64,000 nt of DNA from Bacteroidota bacterium (GTDB taxonomy: Bacteria > Bacteroidota > Bacteroidia > NORP154). Shown here in pieces: positions 33,229-43,900 of the stretch. Both the position numbers and the translations under genes were made by a program. Under the pieces are notes generated by a model, which was not told the origin of the DNA, made no database searches, and saw only the letters and a program-made list of their open reading frames with translations. The stretch covers positions 1 through 64,000 of the forward strand of contig JACZWC010000005.1 of NCBI GenBank assembly GCA_022572355.1, read 5' to 3'. The number at the start of each line of letters is the position of its first letter. The first letter of the stretch is position 1.

Positions 33229-33954
33229 TTGAAAAGATCCGCGATTATTATTTTCCTGATTATCTTTATTGATCAGGCATTAAAAATCTGGATCAAATCC
33301 AACATGTTCCTGGGTCAGGAATACCATCTGTTGGGAGATTGGTTTATCATACATTTTACCGAAAATAACGGCATGGCATTCGGCCTTGAGCTGGAAGGGG
33401 AAATGGGGAAGCTTCTACTCAGCTTGTTCCGGATTGTGGCCATTTCTGTGATTGGTTGGTATCTGTACTCAATGATCAAGCAAGGACTGGACAAAGGTTT
33501 TATTATCTGTGTATCATTGATCTTTGCAGGCGCCATGGGAAACATCATCGATAGCGCATTTTATGGATTGGCTTTTGGGGAGAGTGCTTATTTACAGGTG
33601 GCCAACATATTTCCAGAAGGAGGTGGTTATGGAAAGTTTTTGTACGGACGGGTAGTGGACATGCTTTACTTTCCGGTAATCGATACCTATGTCCCCCATT
33701 GGTTTCCTTCCAGGCCAGCATTGATTCCGGGTTGGTGTCCCGATTTTTTATTCTATTCGTTTCCCTGGGCCGGTGATCCGTTTGTTTTCTTCAGGCCTGT
33801 ATTTAATATTGCAGATTCTGCCATTACCATTGGTATTGCACTAATCATCATCTTTCAAAAGAGATTTTTTGCATCCTTTGAAACAGAAGAACAGGAAGAT
33901 GAAGTGAGCGCAGAAGAGAGAGTCTCTGAAGAGGGCAGCGAAGGGGGAACCTGA
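33229..33954 (+). CDS. lspA: Lipoprotein signal peptidase LspA with an internal insertion
   Basis: A 241-residue membrane aspartyl protease that cleaves the signal peptide of lipidated prolipoproteins. Four membrane helices are visible. The catalytic aspartates are D144 in RVVDMLYFP and D196 in FNIADSAI; NNGMAFG and GNIID are also conserved. Usual LspA proteins are about 160 residues; here a segment of roughly 30 residues (about 150-187, rich in aromatic and proline residues) separates the two aspartates and an acidic tail follows the last helix. The start is a TTG at 33229, directly after the 11-bp repeat array. Confidence 0.9.
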   Translation: MKRSAIIIFLIIFIDQALKIWIKSNMFLGQEYHLLGDWFIIHFTENNGMAFGLELEGEMGKLLLSLFRIVAISVIGWYLYSMIKQGLDKGFIICVSLIFAGAMGNIIDSAFYGLAFGESAYLQVANIFPEGGGYGKFLYGRVVDMLYFPVIDTYVPHWFPSRPALIPGWCPDFLFYSFPWAGDPFVFFRPVFNIADSAITIGIALIIIFQKRFFASFETEEQEDEVSAEERVSEEGSEGGT

Positions 33955-33975
33955 TTTCTGTGTATTAGAATTTGT

Positions 33976-34974
33976 CTAACCCAAGAGCCTTTTCTCAACC
34001 AACTTCTCGGCAATTTGAACCGCATTGGTAGCGGCTCCTTTCCGCAAATTATCAGCCACAATCCAGCAATTCAGCGAGTTTTCGTTGGATTCATCCCTAC
34101 GTATTCGCCCAACAAATACTTCGTCTTTTCCCTCAGCATCAAGAGGCATGGGATACACATTGGCGCCCACATCATCGGATACGATAATACCATCTGTACC
34201 TGATAGAATGCTGCGTACCTCTTCCAGCTCAAAGGGTTTTGAAAACTCTATGTTTACAGATTCAGAGTGTGCCGAGTCAACCGGGACGCGCACGGCAGTG
34301 GCTGTAATGCGCAAGTTGGAATCGTCGAGAATTTTGCGGGTCTCATTTACGAGCTTAATCTCCTCTTTCGTGTACCCGTTTTCCGTAAAGTCATCGCAGT
34401 GGGGTAAACAATTCTTATCAATAGGGTGGGGGTAAGCCATTTCAGCTTCCAGGTCGTGCCGCTCATATTTGAGTTGCAATACCGCCTTGGCGCCAGTGCC
34501 GCTAACGGATTGATAAGTGGAAACCACCACCCTTCTGATACCGTATTGAGCATGCAAAGGGGCCAAAATCATTACCAGCTGAATGGTGGAGCAGTTGGGG
34601 TTGGAGATAATATTATCACTTTTTTCCAAGGAATCTCCATTGATTTCAGGAACAATTAATTTTATGTCCTCGTCCATTCTGAAGGCGGAAGAGTTATCGA
34701 TTACCACACACCCGGCTTCGGCAAATTGTTGGGCATATTCCACAGCGGTACTTGCTCCAGCAGAAAAAAGCGCAATATCCGGTTTCATTGCCAGGGCAGA
34801 TTTAACCGTGACTATCTCAACCTCTTCCGAATTGAATTCAACGTATTTCCCGATGGATCGTGCGGATGCAACCGGAATTAACTGCTCAACGGGGAATTTT
34901 CGTTCCTGCAGCACTTTTAACATGGTGGCTCCAACCAACCCTGTTGCCCCTACAATTACAACCTTGTAGCTCAT
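33976..34974 (-). CDS. asd: Aspartate-semialdehyde dehydrogenase
   Basis: A 332-residue NADP-dependent enzyme that reduces aspartyl phosphate to aspartate semialdehyde for lysine, threonine, methionine and cell-wall diaminopimelate synthesis. It has the Rossmann motif VGATGLVGATML at the N-terminus, the catalytic cysteine C128 in SNPNCST, and the substrate-binding RVPVDSAHSES. The ATG at 34974 begins the Rossmann strand directly (MSYKVVIVGATG) and is preferred over a TTG two codons upstream. It is convergent with lspA, with 21 bases between the stops. Confidence 0.94.
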   Translation of the reverse strand: MSYKVVIVGATGLVGATMLKVLQERKFPVEQLIPVASARSIGKYVEFNSEEVEIVTVKSALAMKPDIALFSAGASTAVEYAQQFAEAGCVVIDNSSAFRMDEDIKLIVPEINGDSLEKSDNIISNPNCSTIQLVMILAPLHAQYGIRRVVVSTYQSVSGTGAKAVLQLKYERHDLEAEMAYPHPIDKNCLPHCDDFTENGYTKEEIKLVNETRKILDDSNLRITATAVRVPVDSAHSESVNIEFSKPFELEEVRSILSGTDGIIVSDDVGANVYPMPLDAEGKDEVFVGRIRRDESNENSLNCWIVADNLRKGAATNAVQIAEKLVEKRLLG

Positions 34975-35035
34975 AATCAAATTAATTTAAATCCACCAAT
35001 ATCATGGAAGGGTAAGATTTTTTTGAAAACTGCGT

Positions 35036-35049
35036 CTGGCCACTGGCTG
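35036..35049. repeat. Two-unit fragment of the 7-bp repeat family
   Basis: CTGGCCA and CTGGCTG stand in tandem here, matching the left-arm units of the palindromic element at 4885-4935. The complementary arm is missing or decayed. It lies in the gap between asd and the lamin-tail protein; the rest of that gap has short direct repeats (ATTCG at 35111-35143) and no gene. Confidence 0.35.
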
Positions 35050-35203
35050 TTTCTAGTCGTGAATGACTTCGTATGTGCGAATTGGTCTCTCAATCTTTCT
35101 TTAAAGCAATCATTCGTAAATTCGTATTGATTCGCTATTCGCAGATATCCAAAAGTAGTATATTTACCACTTACATTACCTCTGGAGAAGAGGCGCTCTG
35201 CTT

Positions 35204-37798
35204 ATGACAAGAATTCTATTTTCTCTGATGTTGTTACCGATGTTCACATTTGCGCAGGTAATTGATGATTTTTCGGATGGCGATTTTACCGCAAACCTGG
35301 TTTGGAGTGGCGAGGATTCAAAATTTATGGTTAACACCAGCAACCAATTGCAGTTAAATGGATTGTCAGCAACTGATACGGCGTATTTATCTACTTCGAA
35401 TAGTAGTATCGATAGTACAGAATGGCAGTTTTATGTCAAAATGCAATTCGACCCTTCTAATAACAATTATTTAAAAGTATATCTCGTGTCTGACCAGGCA
35501 AATCTGGAAGGACCGTTAAATGGCTACTTTTTGAGATTGGGTGAAAATCTAAGCAATGATGACATCGATCTGTACAGACAGGATGGGACTACGGAGACAT
35601 TAGTAGTTGATGGCATTGACGGTAATGTGGCGTCTAGCCCTGAATTGAGAATCAAGGTGACAAGGGATAACCTGGGCAATTGGAATCTCTATTCAGATTT
35701 AACAGGAGGGACTAATTTTTCGCTTGAAGGAACGGGAACGGACAACACTTACACCACCACCGGCTTTTTCGGCCTTTTTTGTAGACACACCACAAGTAAT
35801 TCAACAAAATATTATTTTGATGATTTTTATATAGGGCCTTTTATTTTTGATACGTTGGCACCTATCATTTCAAGTGTGACTGTCACCTCCAATACAACGA
35901 TTGACGTTTTCTTTTCAGAATACGTAGCATTGAATGGATCGCAAGTTGTTGGGAATTATTCGGCCAACAACGGAATTGGCAACCCGAATACGGCAGTTAG
36001 GGACGGAGTGGACTCGACCATGGTTCATTTGACTTTCACAACTCAATTTGAGAATGGAATCATAAATACGTTAACTGTTATAAATGTTGCGGACATACTC
36101 TCAAATTCGATTGTAACGCCTGTGATGGCTACATTTCTATATCTTGTTCCTGATACAGCCGAGCGTTATGATATTGTGATCAATGAGCTGCTTCCAGACC
36201 CATCTCCGCCAGTGGGCTTGCCAGAGGCCGAATTCATAGAATTATACAATAATTCGAACAAAATAATCGATCTGGCCAACTTCACCATTTCAGATGGTGG
36301 AACTCCGGCCGTGTTAGCCAGTAAAATACTCTTTCCCGGCTCCTATGTAATTCTGTGCACGAATCCCGATACGGCTGACTATGGTGCTTTTGGAGAGGTA
36401 ATGGGTATATCCATGCCGGCCCTTAACAATGCCGGAGACAATATGGAATTGAGGGATGCTAACGGTGTACTCATTCATCGTGTCGATTATACGGATGCGT
36501 GGTACGCTGATGGCAGTAAAGAAGGCGATGGCTGGACATTGGAAATGATTGATCCTTCGAACCCATGTGGCGGTGGAAATAACTGGCGCCGTTCTGTATC
36601 GGTAACTGGTGGAACTCCGGGGCAAAAGAATTCAGTTTTTGGCAGCAATCCTGATAATGTAGCACCTACATTATTACGTGCTGATGTATTGGACAGCTTG
36701 AATGTGATTTTAACATTTAACGAAGCATTGGATGATACGGGAGTGTTTACAGCGACATATATATTGAGTGATAATCTGGTATTGGTGAGTGCAACACTTG
36801 GAACTACACAAATTGTATTAACCTTAAGTACAGCATTGGTTCAAGATGTTGTCTACACCATTTCAATAAATTATTTGAAAGACTGCGTTGGTAACAGTAT
36901 CGGCAATCCGAACTCGGCACAGTTTGCTATGCCACAACAGGCACAGGCAGGAGATTTAATAATCAACGAAATCCTGTTTAACCCTAGAGCTAATTATTAC
37001 AACGACGGTTCGGATTTTGTGGAGATTTACAACAATTCACAGCGTTATATTGATCTAAGGGATTGGCAACTGGCGAATTTTGACAACAATACCATTGACA
37101 ATTTGAAAAGTATCACAGCAATGCCATATGTCGTATTCCCGGGGGATTATGTGGTATTGACAAGGGATACTGCCAACATTAAAGATGAATACCCTGAAGC
37201 TGTGGAGCTGACCTTTTTGCAAATGGAGTCTTTGCCAGGCTATAACAACGGAGACGGTACTGTAATACTGATCGATAACTTGTTGCAAGTGTCTGACAGT
37301 ATAACGTATAATGAAGACATGCACTTTGTGTTGTTAAATGATATTAATGGCGTGTCTCTGGAACGATTAGATTTTGACAGGCCGAGCAATGATATAACGA
37401 ACTGGCATTCTGCCTCTGAGGCCGTGGGTTATGCTACTCCGGGCTATCTAAATTCACAATACAATCCTACTGGTGAATCAACAGGGGCAGTGACGATTGA
37501 TCCAGAATTGTTTTCTCCGGATAATGATGGTATAAAAGATGTTGTAAATATATATTACGAATTCGACGCCGCAGGATTTGTGGGAACAATTACCATTTAT
37601 GACGCCAAAGGACGCCTGATTAAAAGCCTTATACAAAATGAGTTGCTGGGTACTTCAGGTACCTATTCCTGGGATGGAATCACCGAGGAATTTGAGCGGG
37701 CAAGGGTCGGGATTTATATAATATATTTTGAGGTCTTTGGCTTAAGTGGAGAGATAAAGCAATTTAAAAAGACCTGTGTGCTTGCAGCGAAGCTTTAA
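35204..37798 (+). CDS. Secreted lamin-tail-domain protein with T9SS type B-like C-terminus
   Basis: An 864-residue protein with a signal peptide (MTRILFSLMLLPMFTFAQ), an N-terminal beta-sandwich (residues ~20-205) and two lamin-tail domains, each opening with INE (DIVINELLPDPSPP near residue 323; DLIINEILFNPRA near 584). Between them lie Ig-like strands with a TFNEALDDTG segment. The C-terminus is a gliding-motility-type (type B) sorting domain: LFSPDNDGIKDVVNIYYEF, ITIYDAKGRLIKSL and a FlgD-like YSWDG turn, ending KTCVLAAKL. It should be exported by the T9SS to the surface or medium. Similar Bacteroidota proteins may bind extracellular matrix or DNA; function here is unknown. Confidence 0.8.
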   Translation: MTRILFSLMLLPMFTFAQVIDDFSDGDFTANLVWSGEDSKFMVNTSNQLQLNGLSATDTAYLSTSNSSIDSTEWQFYVKMQFDPSNNNYLKVYLVSDQANLEGPLNGYFLRLGENLSNDDIDLYRQDGTTETLVVDGIDGNVASSPELRIKVTRDNLGNWNLYSDLTGGTNFSLEGTGTDNTYTTTGFFGLFCRHTTSNSTKYYFDDFYIGPFIFDTLAPIISSVTVTSNTTIDVFFSEYVALNGSQVVGNYSANNGIGNPNTAVRDGVDSTMVHLTFTTQFENGIINTLTVINVADILSNSIVTPVMATFLYLVPDTAERYDIVINELLPDPSPPVGLPEAEFIELYNNSNKIIDLANFTISDGGTPAVLASKILFPGSYVILCTNPDTADYGAFGEVMGISMPALNNAGDNMELRDANGVLIHRVDYTDAWYADGSKEGDGWTLEMIDPSNPCGGGNNWRRSVSVTGGTPGQKNSVFGSNPDNVAPTLLRADVLDSLNVILTFNEALDDTGVFTATYILSDNLVLVSATLGTTQIVLTLSTALVQDVVYTISINYLKDCVGNSIGNPNSAQFAMPQQAQAGDLIINEILFNPRANYYNDGSDFVEIYNNSQRYIDLRDWQLANFDNNTIDNLKSITAMPYVVFPGDYVVLTRDTANIKDEYPEAVELTFLQMESLPGYNNGDGTVILIDNLLQVSDSITYNEDMHFVLLNDINGVSLERLDFDRPSNDITNWHSASEAVGYATPGYLNSQYNPTGESTGAVTIDPELFSPDNDGIKDVVNIYYEFDAAGFVGTITIYDAKGRLIKSLIQNELLGTSGTYSWDGITEEFERARVGIYIIYFEVFGLSGEIKQFKKTCVLAAKL

Positions 37799-37799
37799 T

Positions 37800-37931
37800 G
37801 TAAAACAATTGTAAAACGGTTGTAAGACAATTGTCTAGCTATCGTCTCACCATTGTCTCACCATCGTCTCACCATCGTCTCACCATCGTCTCACCATTGT
37901 CTCACCATCGTCTCACCATCGTCTCACCATT
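37800..37931. repeat. Array of twelve 11-bp units (palindromic repeat family, copy 2)
   Basis: Twelve units at exactly 11-base spacing between convergent genes. The first three are GTAAAACAATT, GTAAAACGGTT and GTAAGACAATT, then GTCTAGCTATC, then eight nearly identical GTCTCACCATT/C units. The left units resemble the reverse complement of the right ones, so the array can fold back. It starts 2 bases after the lamin-tail protein's stop codon. A 64-codon open frame across it (37831-38025) is only the repeat read in one frame. Confidence 0.85.
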
Positions 37932-37970
37932 GGGTTACTCTAATAATATTATAGAGAAGAGAGCCTTAGC

Positions 37971-38957
37971 TTACTTCTCAGTAAACTTAAGGGTAAGTAA
38001 GATCGCCTCTAGCTGCCTGAGATAATTTCTCTTGTTGAATTTAGGACAGTATACGTATGCTTCTACACACACAACTCTTTGCCGCTCCACGTCAAGAATC
38101 GTATAACTCAGGTAGGGGCCGCCCATAAAATCACCTTCCACCTCCCATAGGCCACGAACTTCCAGTGCATAGTTGTTGTTAAAATCTACCTCCTTAACCA
38201 CAGGTGGGTACTCTTTAACAATTTTCATAAAAGAACCCTTTCTGGAACCGGGCACATACGCCTGGGTTACAGAGTCGCGGATATGCATTATGTTCTCCAC
38301 AGAAAAGGCTTGCTTGTCTAAATACGGATAGTCATAAATAAATACTCCCTGGCTGGTTTCGCTTGTTTCCTTCCGAATCCACATAAATCTTTTGGCCCTG
38401 GTTGCGATGTTGTAATCTTTAGCCACGGATAATCTTACCTGTAGTTTTTTTTCAATCTCATCAATCAATTTTTTGTTTTTGATTCTTGAGTATCCCTTCA
38501 TTAGTCTGTGACGCTCAGCATCCACAAAATGAGAAATAAGCCTAGGGCTTTTTGATAAGATGAGTTTGGCCGCGCTTGCACCGTTTCTTGCAGACACAGT
38601 AACTGCTACCTGTCCTCTGGCCCAAATATCCTTCTTCATGATCATTGATTCTGGTGTAGAATTACCAATCTCCAGGAACAGAATATTTCTATGATATGTT
38701 AATATCCCTTTAAATCCAGCCTTTTTAACATGTACTATATTGAAAAGCGGCTCTTCCTGAGGTAGTGCCGGATAGGGTTGGGCCAAAACCTTTCTTATTG
38801 CATCGCCAAGCTTGGATTCCCAATGATTTTGGGCTATAACAACAATTATCTCTCCCGCTTTCCCTGTGGAAGTGGGTAGGGTACGATTGTTTCCGCTGTC
38901 ACAAGAGATGACAGTGAAGAGACAGAGCAACAAACAGATCCGAAGAAACAAAGCCAT
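37971..38957 (-). CDS. DUF4837 family lipoprotein
   Basis: A 328-residue protein with a lipoprotein signal peptide (FTVISCDS, lipid-bearing cysteine C19). After the linker it has the GKAGEIIVVIAQNHWES start and a conserved GPYLSYTILD segment near residue 280, which match the DUF4837 family of Bacteroidota lipoproteins. Its role is unknown. It lies 56 bases downstream of the lytic transglycosylase, so the two envelope genes are probably cotranscribed. It converges on the lamin-tail gene, with the 11-bp repeat array between. Confidence 0.8.
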   Translation of the reverse strand: MALFLRICLLLCLFTVISCDSGNNRTLPTSTGKAGEIIVVIAQNHWESKLGDAIRKVLAQPYPALPQEEPLFNIVHVKKAGFKGILTYHRNILFLEIGNSTPESMIMKKDIWARGQVAVTVSARNGASAAKLILSKSPRLISHFVDAERHRLMKGYSRIKNKKLIDEIEKKLQVRLSVAKDYNIATRAKRFMWIRKETSETSQGVFIYDYPYLDKQAFSVENIMHIRDSVTQAYVPGSRKGSFMKIVKEYPPVVKEVDFNNNYALEVRGLWEVEGDFMGGPYLSYTILDVERQRVVCVEAYVYCPKFNKRNYLRQLEAILLTLKFTEK

Positions 38958-39013
38958 ATGTCAATGAGGATTTGGACTAATAATCAGTAAAGAAACAAAA
39001 TGCACGCCAGAAA

Positions 39014-40750
39014 TTAGCTGGAGATTGGCGAGATGCGAATTCTGGTACCGGGCTTGAGTTTTTTGTAATTGCTTATCTGGTTCAGCTGTTTTAACTGTTT
39101 TATTGAAACTCCATCATACAGCTTTGCAATGTCCCACAATGTGTCACCGGATTGTATGGTGTGGTATCGATATTTAGCATTTTCAGCTTGCTCCTTCCGG
39201 GGCTCTGGTTTTTTGGCCACTTCTTTTTTAGTGACACTCTTAACCTTTGAGTAAACGACAAGTTTTTGACCGATTTTGATTCTTGAGCTATATAAATTAT
39301 TCCAATCCTTTATCTGACTCAACCCAACTTTATATTTTTCTGCAATAAGGCCCAGCACTTCACCATTCTTAACAACATGTATTATTCTATTTTCCTTTGA
39401 CTCATTCGTCTTTTTTGCAATTTGTAATGGAATGGTGGGGCCTTCTTTTGTAGGAGCTGGCACGAAGTAGTTATATATCGCTTCCTGGTTGTTTATGAAG
39501 TCTCCAATTTTTTCTATGGGCAGTGAAAGCACATACGATTCACCATCAATCCCAGGAATAATGTCTCTTTTATAGGTGGGGTTGAGGTAGCGCAAGTCTT
39601 CTAAAGAGATGTTCAGCACCTCTGTTAGGGCATTAAATTCAACTCTCCTGTGCACCACCACGGTATCATGTTCGTAATCGAAAAACCTAGGTGGGGTAGG
39701 GTAGATATTGTGCTCAGTAGCGTATTCCATAATATAATTCACCGCGATGAATGCCGGTACATAACCACGTGTCTCTCTGGGAAGATACCGCCATAATTCC
39801 CAATAATTCTTCTTCCCTCCCGAGCGGCGGATAGCCCTGTTCACTCTTCCTGGGCCACTGTTATAAGCGGCAAGCGCAAGGTCCCAGTCGTCGTATAAAC
39901 CATATAGAAATTTGAGATATTTACACGCTGCCTCTGTCGATTTATACGGATCGCATCGATCATCCACATAGCTAGTTGTCGAAAGGCCATACAACCTACC
40001 GGTGCGATACATAAACTGCCATAGTCCTTTTGCCCCAGCTCTGGATTTTACATTTGGCTTTAATGCAGATTCTACAATTGCCAGGTATTTTAGTTCCGCA
40101 GGTAAACCATATAGATCGAGCAACTCTTCAAACATTGGAAAATACAGCTCTGCTAATCCGAGCATTCGGGATACTTGTTCTCGTCTTTTAACAGCATATA
40201 ATTGGATAAAGTTGTGTACAGGTTTGTTGTACACCAGGTTAAAAGGAGTACCGGCGTCTAGGTATTTAAGCCTGTCTCTATAATCAGAAGGATTGTATAG
40301 TGGTATAAGATCGGGGCAAAAATCGTAGCTGTTGAGGACGGAAACATCTGATTCAAAACAACTATATTGGAAATATTCCTGTCCGATGAGACTATCAAGG
40401 GAGGCTAAGATTTCATCATCATTAACAAACTCAAAGGTGTATACAGAGTCGAAGTTGGTCGATGCCAGCGTATCGATTTTATACAAAACGGATTCTGTAA
40501 TTTCATCAACAGCACCTGCAACTGATTCCGCTTGCTTAGTTTCGCATGAGTCGATTGTAATAATGTTAGGTGTAATTACCGCAGTGGATGTAACGATAGT
40601 GTCTTTAAGTACTTCATATCTCACAATCGAGTCCGTACCTGCAGAATCGCGAGAGTTTGGATTACCCTTGGAGTGACTTGATAAGAGTAATACTACAGTA
40701 AAAACAAGCAGATAAGACAAGAGTTCACGAAAGTCAGTTTTTCTCCACAT
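39014..40750 (-). CDS. MltD-like membrane-bound lytic murein transglycosylase with LysM domains
   Basis: A 578-residue exported enzyme: an N-terminal signal (LLVFTVVLLLSS), a ~180-residue linker, then a transglycosylase SLT domain with the catalytic glutamate E227 in YLAIVESALKP, followed by GAKGLWQFM and LALAAYNSGPGRVNRAI. Two LysM domains end the protein (IIHVVKNGEVLGLIAEKY at ~454 and YRYHTIQSGDTLWDIAKLY at ~531). It cleaves glycan strands of peptidoglycan, forming anhydromuropeptides. Domain order matches MltD. A separate promoter was not recognised. Confidence 0.88.
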   Translation of the reverse strand: MWRKTDFRELLSYLLVFTVVLLLSSHSKGNPNSRDSAGTDSIVRYEVLKDTIVTSTAVITPNIITIDSCETKQAESVAGAVDEITESVLYKIDTLASTNFDSVYTFEFVNDDEILASLDSLIGQEYFQYSCFESDVSVLNSYDFCPDLIPLYNPSDYRDRLKYLDAGTPFNLVYNKPVHNFIQLYAVKRREQVSRMLGLAELYFPMFEELLDLYGLPAELKYLAIVESALKPNVKSRAGAKGLWQFMYRTGRLYGLSTTSYVDDRCDPYKSTEAACKYLKFLYGLYDDWDLALAAYNSGPGRVNRAIRRSGGKKNYWELWRYLPRETRGYVPAFIAVNYIMEYATEHNIYPTPPRFFDYEHDTVVVHRRVEFNALTEVLNISLEDLRYLNPTYKRDIIPGIDGESYVLSLPIEKIGDFINNQEAIYNYFVPAPTKEGPTIPLQIAKKTNESKENRIIHVVKNGEVLGLIAEKYKVGLSQIKDWNNLYSSRIKIGQKLVVYSKVKSVTKKEVAKKPEPRKEQAENAKYRYHTIQSGDTLWDIAKLYDGVSIKQLKQLNQISNYKKLKPGTRIRISPISS

Positions 40751-40992
40751 ATCTTATAAATATAACAAATCTGTTCAACTGGCTATCTACTAAAACGCCA
40801 AATCTCCAGATAAGTTTCATCTGTAATTTTCAAATTTCGAGAAAAATAAACGTTGAGGGGATGATGGACAGGAAACTTATTAACCTCAAAATGTTTATAC
40901 CCAATCAGGAAACGGGAGAAATTTGACCTTGCAGTCCACTAAAAATACAGTGAGAAATCGACTAGAAAATTAGCACAGAAAAAAAAGTAGGA

Positions 40993-43900
40993 TTATTGAC
41001 AGATGATCTTTTTTGTGATAGATCCTTCTTTTGAAATCAGTTGTACAAAGTACATGCCGTTGTCAATATGGTTTAACTCGATTTGTTTCACAAGTTTGCC
41101 TGTTCCCAGATCTGTTTCGCTATACACAACTATTCCTTTAATGTCAAATACCCTTAAAATTGCATCCTTATCCCCGTGTTCAATCATAATCGATACCTTG
41201 AACATACCGTTATTAGGATTTGGGTATATAATCAGGTCACCTTCTTTCCTGATGATCTTTTCACCATCACCAATATCGGTCGTTTTAAAACAATAGCTTT
41301 TAGTTAATGTCGTGTTTACCGTTGCAACTGTGGCAGTTGAAAGGCCGACACCCACACCAGTAGCAGCAGATATAGCGAATGTGCTGTACACGTCAGATGT
41401 GTCTAGAACAGTCGATGTAACTATATTCTGGTTACAATTAGACCTACCAAGATCATCTGTTTTTATTAGATAAAACACCCAAGGTCCTGCAGTAGTTGCG
41501 AAACTTTTTGCATTACCCGCAATTGCATAACCTTGATCCGCCGTCTGAATCACATCCCATCCACGATCATGCCATTCACCACCATAGGTCTTGGCCCATT
41601 CTTCATTTCCATTGGCATCGATCTTTATAAGGTATACATCTTCGTTATTTGAACCACTAAAACTCGCCGATGTTCCGGCAACAACATAACCGCCAGCAGA
41701 AGCTTCAGCAACAGAATTTCCAATATCCATATTGACACCACCAAAAGTTTTTGACCACGTTTTGTCACCAACACTATTCGTTTTTACCACAAAAACATCT
41801 TTCATTCCACTTCCAAAACTCTTAGAGTATCCAGTGACGATGTAGCCGCCATCTGATGTTTGCTGTACCGAATTCAGTTCGTCGTCATTGTTTCCACCAA
41901 ACACCCTCGCCCAAGTTTGAACGCCAAGATTATTCGTTTTAATCAAATATGCGTTCGCATCTCCACCGCCAAAACTATATGTGTAACCAGCAATAACGTA
42001 TCCATTATCTGCTGTTTGCTGCACTGAATATCCATAATCAAAACCGGAACCTCCGTATGTACTGGTCCACTGTATCACTCCATTGGCATCGATTTCAATA
42101 ACGTACACATCTGTTTCTCCTGATCCGAAGCTGTTCGTTCCACCGGCAATTATGTAACCACCACCGGACAACTCACTTATTGAAAACCCTCTGTCATCTT
42201 CATTTCCACCGTATGCCATGGTCCAGGTTGTATCACCTGAAGAATTGGTTTTAATTACATAAACATCGCTTCCTCCTGATCCGAAACTCATAGTATATCC
42301 CGCAATAATAAACCCCCCATCAGAAGTACTAATTACCGAATTTCCCTTATCATCAGCAGAACCCCCGTAGGTTTTTGACCACATATGGTTGCCATTCGCA
42401 TCTGTTCTTACCAGGTAAACATCTGTGCCACCTTGTCCAAAGCTCGATGTGAAACCAGTAATAATAAACCCACCCCCGGTGACTTCATCAATGCTTCTTC
42501 CTAAGTCGTCCATTGCCCCTTCATAGGTCATCTGAAATGAGGGTTTTTCACCATCACTCACATTTATGGTCAGCTTTTCGGTGCAGCCATTGGCATCGGT
42601 TACTGTTACAGCATATGCTCCCATTGATAAGCCGTAAATTGTATCAATTGTAGATCCTGAGCCAGACCAATTATACGAATAAGGAGAAGTCCCTCCTCCG
42701 ACAACCACCCACGCTGAGCCACTGCTGCTTCCTGTATCAGAAGTAAAACTTCCTATAAGCGCCAAACTATTTGGTGCAGAAACAGTTATAATGTCATTAA
42801 ATTGACAGTTATTCTGATCAACAATAATTACCATGTAATCACCTGTAAACAAGTCCGTCACATCCTTGGTTGTTGAAGAACTGGGATTGTTCCAGGTATA
42901 TAAGTATGGTGTTACACCTCCACTTACGTTTAAGCTGATAGAGCCGTCTGAGCTAGCAGGACAACTTGTTGCTACGACAGAAGGAGTAGCACTCAGTGCT
43001 GCAGGTTCCACAACCGTTCCAGAAGAGCTTTTTGAGCACCCAGCGAGATCAGTCACAATTAATGTATAGGTGCCAGGACCCAGAGAAGATATAAAAGAGG
43101 ATGTTGAACCACTCAAAGGCCATAAGTAAGTATAAGGAGGAATACCGCCTGACACTAATGCCGTGGCTTTCCCATTACTGTCATTAAAGCAAATTACGTC
43201 ATCAATAGAAATTGATACATTGAAAACAGAGTTTCCTGTTAAATCAACACTGTCCACAGACATGCAGCCTCCAGACTCAGTAACCGTTACGGTGAATGTG
43301 CTTCCACCACATAAACTGCTTGCTGTTGCACTATTTTGATTTAGCGGATCGTTCCATGCATAGGTTATTGGAGAAGTGCCACCTGAGGTTATTGCCGTGG
43401 CGCTACCATCACAAACCCCACCGCATATTGGGCTTACACCCGTAGTTGATACGAAAAAGCCAATCGATGTAGTTGCCGAAGCAGTACATCCGTTTGAATC
43501 TGTAAGAGCGAGTATATAACTGCCTGATGCGAGATTTACTGCAATAGAATCTGTTTGTGACATCATATCATCCCATAGATAAGTGAACGGAGAGGTGCCA
43601 CCTATTATCACCGCTGCAGCACTTGCAGTCGAATCAGCATTACACGCAACGGGAATTGTATTGGCAATACTCAACGTCAATGGACCGGGCTCAGCGACCG
43701 TCCCTGAAGCTGAATCCACACAACCTGTTGAATCCGTAACCACAACCATATAAGTGCCACCATTAAGGCCGGTTGCAGAAGCGTTGGTTTGATTGGCAGG
43801 GTCATCCCACATATATGTTAATGGGCCGATTCCTCCGGAGAGCGTTACACTTACCACGCCATCTGAATCACCGTTACATAGTATGTCAGAGGTTGTAGTT

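Noticed and set aside
37800..37931. CRISPR-like array
   Set aside because: The units are 11 bases and directly contiguous, without unique spacers, and no cas gene is nearby. The array also changes orientation inside, unlike CRISPR.
37831..38025. 64-codon open frame with a repeated peptide (RLTIVSPLSHH pattern)
   Set aside because: It is the 11-bp repeat translated: 33 bases give 11 codons, so any stop-free repeat yields a periodic peptide. It runs into the end of the DUF4837 gene on the other strand.
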